From WOZL01 sp041678645 (GTDB lineage: Bacteria; Patescibacteriota; Dojkabacteria; SC72), in the NCBI GenBank assembly GCA_041678645.1, contig JBAYNT010000001.1, forward strand, positions 1 to 41,480: DNA of 41,480 nt. Direction: 5' to 3'. Below the pieces are notes generated by a model. The model had not been told where the DNA came from, searched no databases, and saw only the letters and a program-made list of their open reading frames with translations. The translations under genes and the position numbers were made by a program. The first letter of the stretch is position 1. Each line of letters begins with the position of its first letter. Of the stretch, positions 40,845-41,480 are shown one piece after another.

Positions 40845-41480
40845 ATGCACGATTCACATATACACTTGGCAATGAAACCTCTAAATGAAAACTGGGAAAG
40901 GGATACTCAAGATTTTCTTAATCTAGGTGGAAGGAAAATAGTAACTCAGGGAACAGATATTCTTGATTTCTGCGAGACTTTTGAATTAGCGCAGAAAATA
41001 AATGATAGGTTCGAACAAGAAATAGTACGAAGCGCAATAGGAATACACCCAACAGTATTTCAAGAGAAATTTAATAAAAAGAATGTAGATGAGATTTTTG
41101 AAAGCAGCAAGAAATTTCTTAATAGATTTCAGGATATCTTTGAGAAAGAGAAGGTGAGGATCTGCGCTATTGGAGAAACAGGATTAGATTATTTCCAAAT
41201 GAAAAACTTTAATCTCTCTCAAGAAGTTATTAGTGCACTAAAAGAAATACAAAAAGAAAGTTTTAGATTACACGTAAGATTAGCAAAAGAGAATGATTTG
41301 CCTTTAAGCATACATGCAAGAGAAATAGAAGGAGGAATTAACTGTGTTACCGATGCATTAGAAATATTAGCTCAGGAGGGTAAAGGATTAGTGAAAGGAG
41401 TATTTCATAGCTATACCGGAGAGTTGAGCAAATTAAGTGACATCCTAGATATGGGATTCTACGTTGGTTTTAATGCCATC
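40845..41480 (+). CDS. TatD-family metal-dependent hydrolase, 5' part
   Basis: The frame is open from the ATG at 40845 to the right edge (212 codons). Metal-binding motifs of the TatD family are in order: DSHIHL (residues 3-8), the GIHP strand, GETGLDYF (the catalytic Glu), SIHAR and VFHSYTG. TatD proteins are metal-dependent DNases acting on 3' ends; some have tRNA or D-Tyr-tRNA roles. The window cuts the protein before its last Asp motif, so completeness cannot be judged. Confidence 0.93.
   Translation, partial: MHDSHIHLAMKPLNENWERDTQDFLNLGGRKIVTQGTDILDFCETFELAQKINDRFEQEIVRSAIGIHPTVFQEKFNKKNVDEIFESSKKFLNRFQDIFEKEKVRICAIGETGLDYFQMKNFNLSQEVISALKEIQKESFRLHVRLAKENDLPLSIHAREIEGGINCVTDALEILAQEGKGLVKGVFHSYTGELSKLSDILDMGFYVGFNAI

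Overview
The window reads as a chromosomal segment of a low-GC, small-genome bacterium, most likely a member of the Candidate Phyla Radiation (Patescibacteria), perhaps Dojkabacteria or Microgenomates. This placement is inference. It rests on the AT-rich base composition, tight packing with many short overlaps, standard stop-codon use (TGA ends several genes), a bacterial eRF1-like protein, an archaeal-type cytidylate kinase, a CofE-like protein, many single-pass membrane proteins of unknown function, and start codons that mostly lack a Shine-Dalgarno sequence. No 16S gene is present to confirm it.

Layout. 1-2.2 kb: end of an eRF1-like gene, a cupin, a DUF167 protein, a conserved unknown protein and a GlsB-type membrane protein. 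2.2-5.3 kb: a structured leader, hisS, a HAD hydrolase and a membrane protein. 5.28-7.4 kb: an RNA-centred locus holding three tandem copies of a 92-93 nt cloverleaf-like RNA with its own promoter and terminator, a convergent RRM protein gene and a divergent DEAD-box helicase. 7.4-10.7 kb: a MacB/FtsX-type ABC exporter, a CofE-like gene and a flavoprotein remnant. 10.8-18.3 kb: a small unknown protein, a polysaccharide deacetylase, a membrane protein, msrB, an ABC exporter, a GT-C type membrane protein and a flippase-like protein. 18.4-24 kb: typA, a DUF5667-like protein, miaB, def, a surface protein and tRNA-Leu(CAG). 24-29 kb: an orphan solute-binding protein, secG, a holin-like protein, pyk, tRNA-Cys, tRNA-Leu(TAA), a zinc-ribbon protein and a cytidylate kinase. 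29.1-40.1 kb: a rearranged dcw (division and cell wall) cluster, ftsW-murG-murB-murA facing murF, then mraZ-rsmH-ftsL-ftsI-mraY behind a classic MraZ box. 40.1-41.5 kb: a Cys-containing membrane protein and the start of a TatD-family nuclease.

How it works together. The dcw genes supply much of the peptidoglycan precursor route (MurA, MurB, MurF, MraY, MurG) and septal synthesis (FtsW, FtsI, FtsL). MurC, MurD, MurE, FtsA and FtsZ are not in the window. The deacetylase, GT-C protein, flippase and exporters fit cell-envelope work.

The most interesting signal is the triple cloverleaf RNA array at 5342-5628. It is an exact 97-nt-period tandem array with compensatory base changes in its stems, and I cannot match it to a family I know. 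The second is the spacing of -10 boxes 5-9 nt ahead of start codons in many genes, which predicts widespread leaderless mRNAs.
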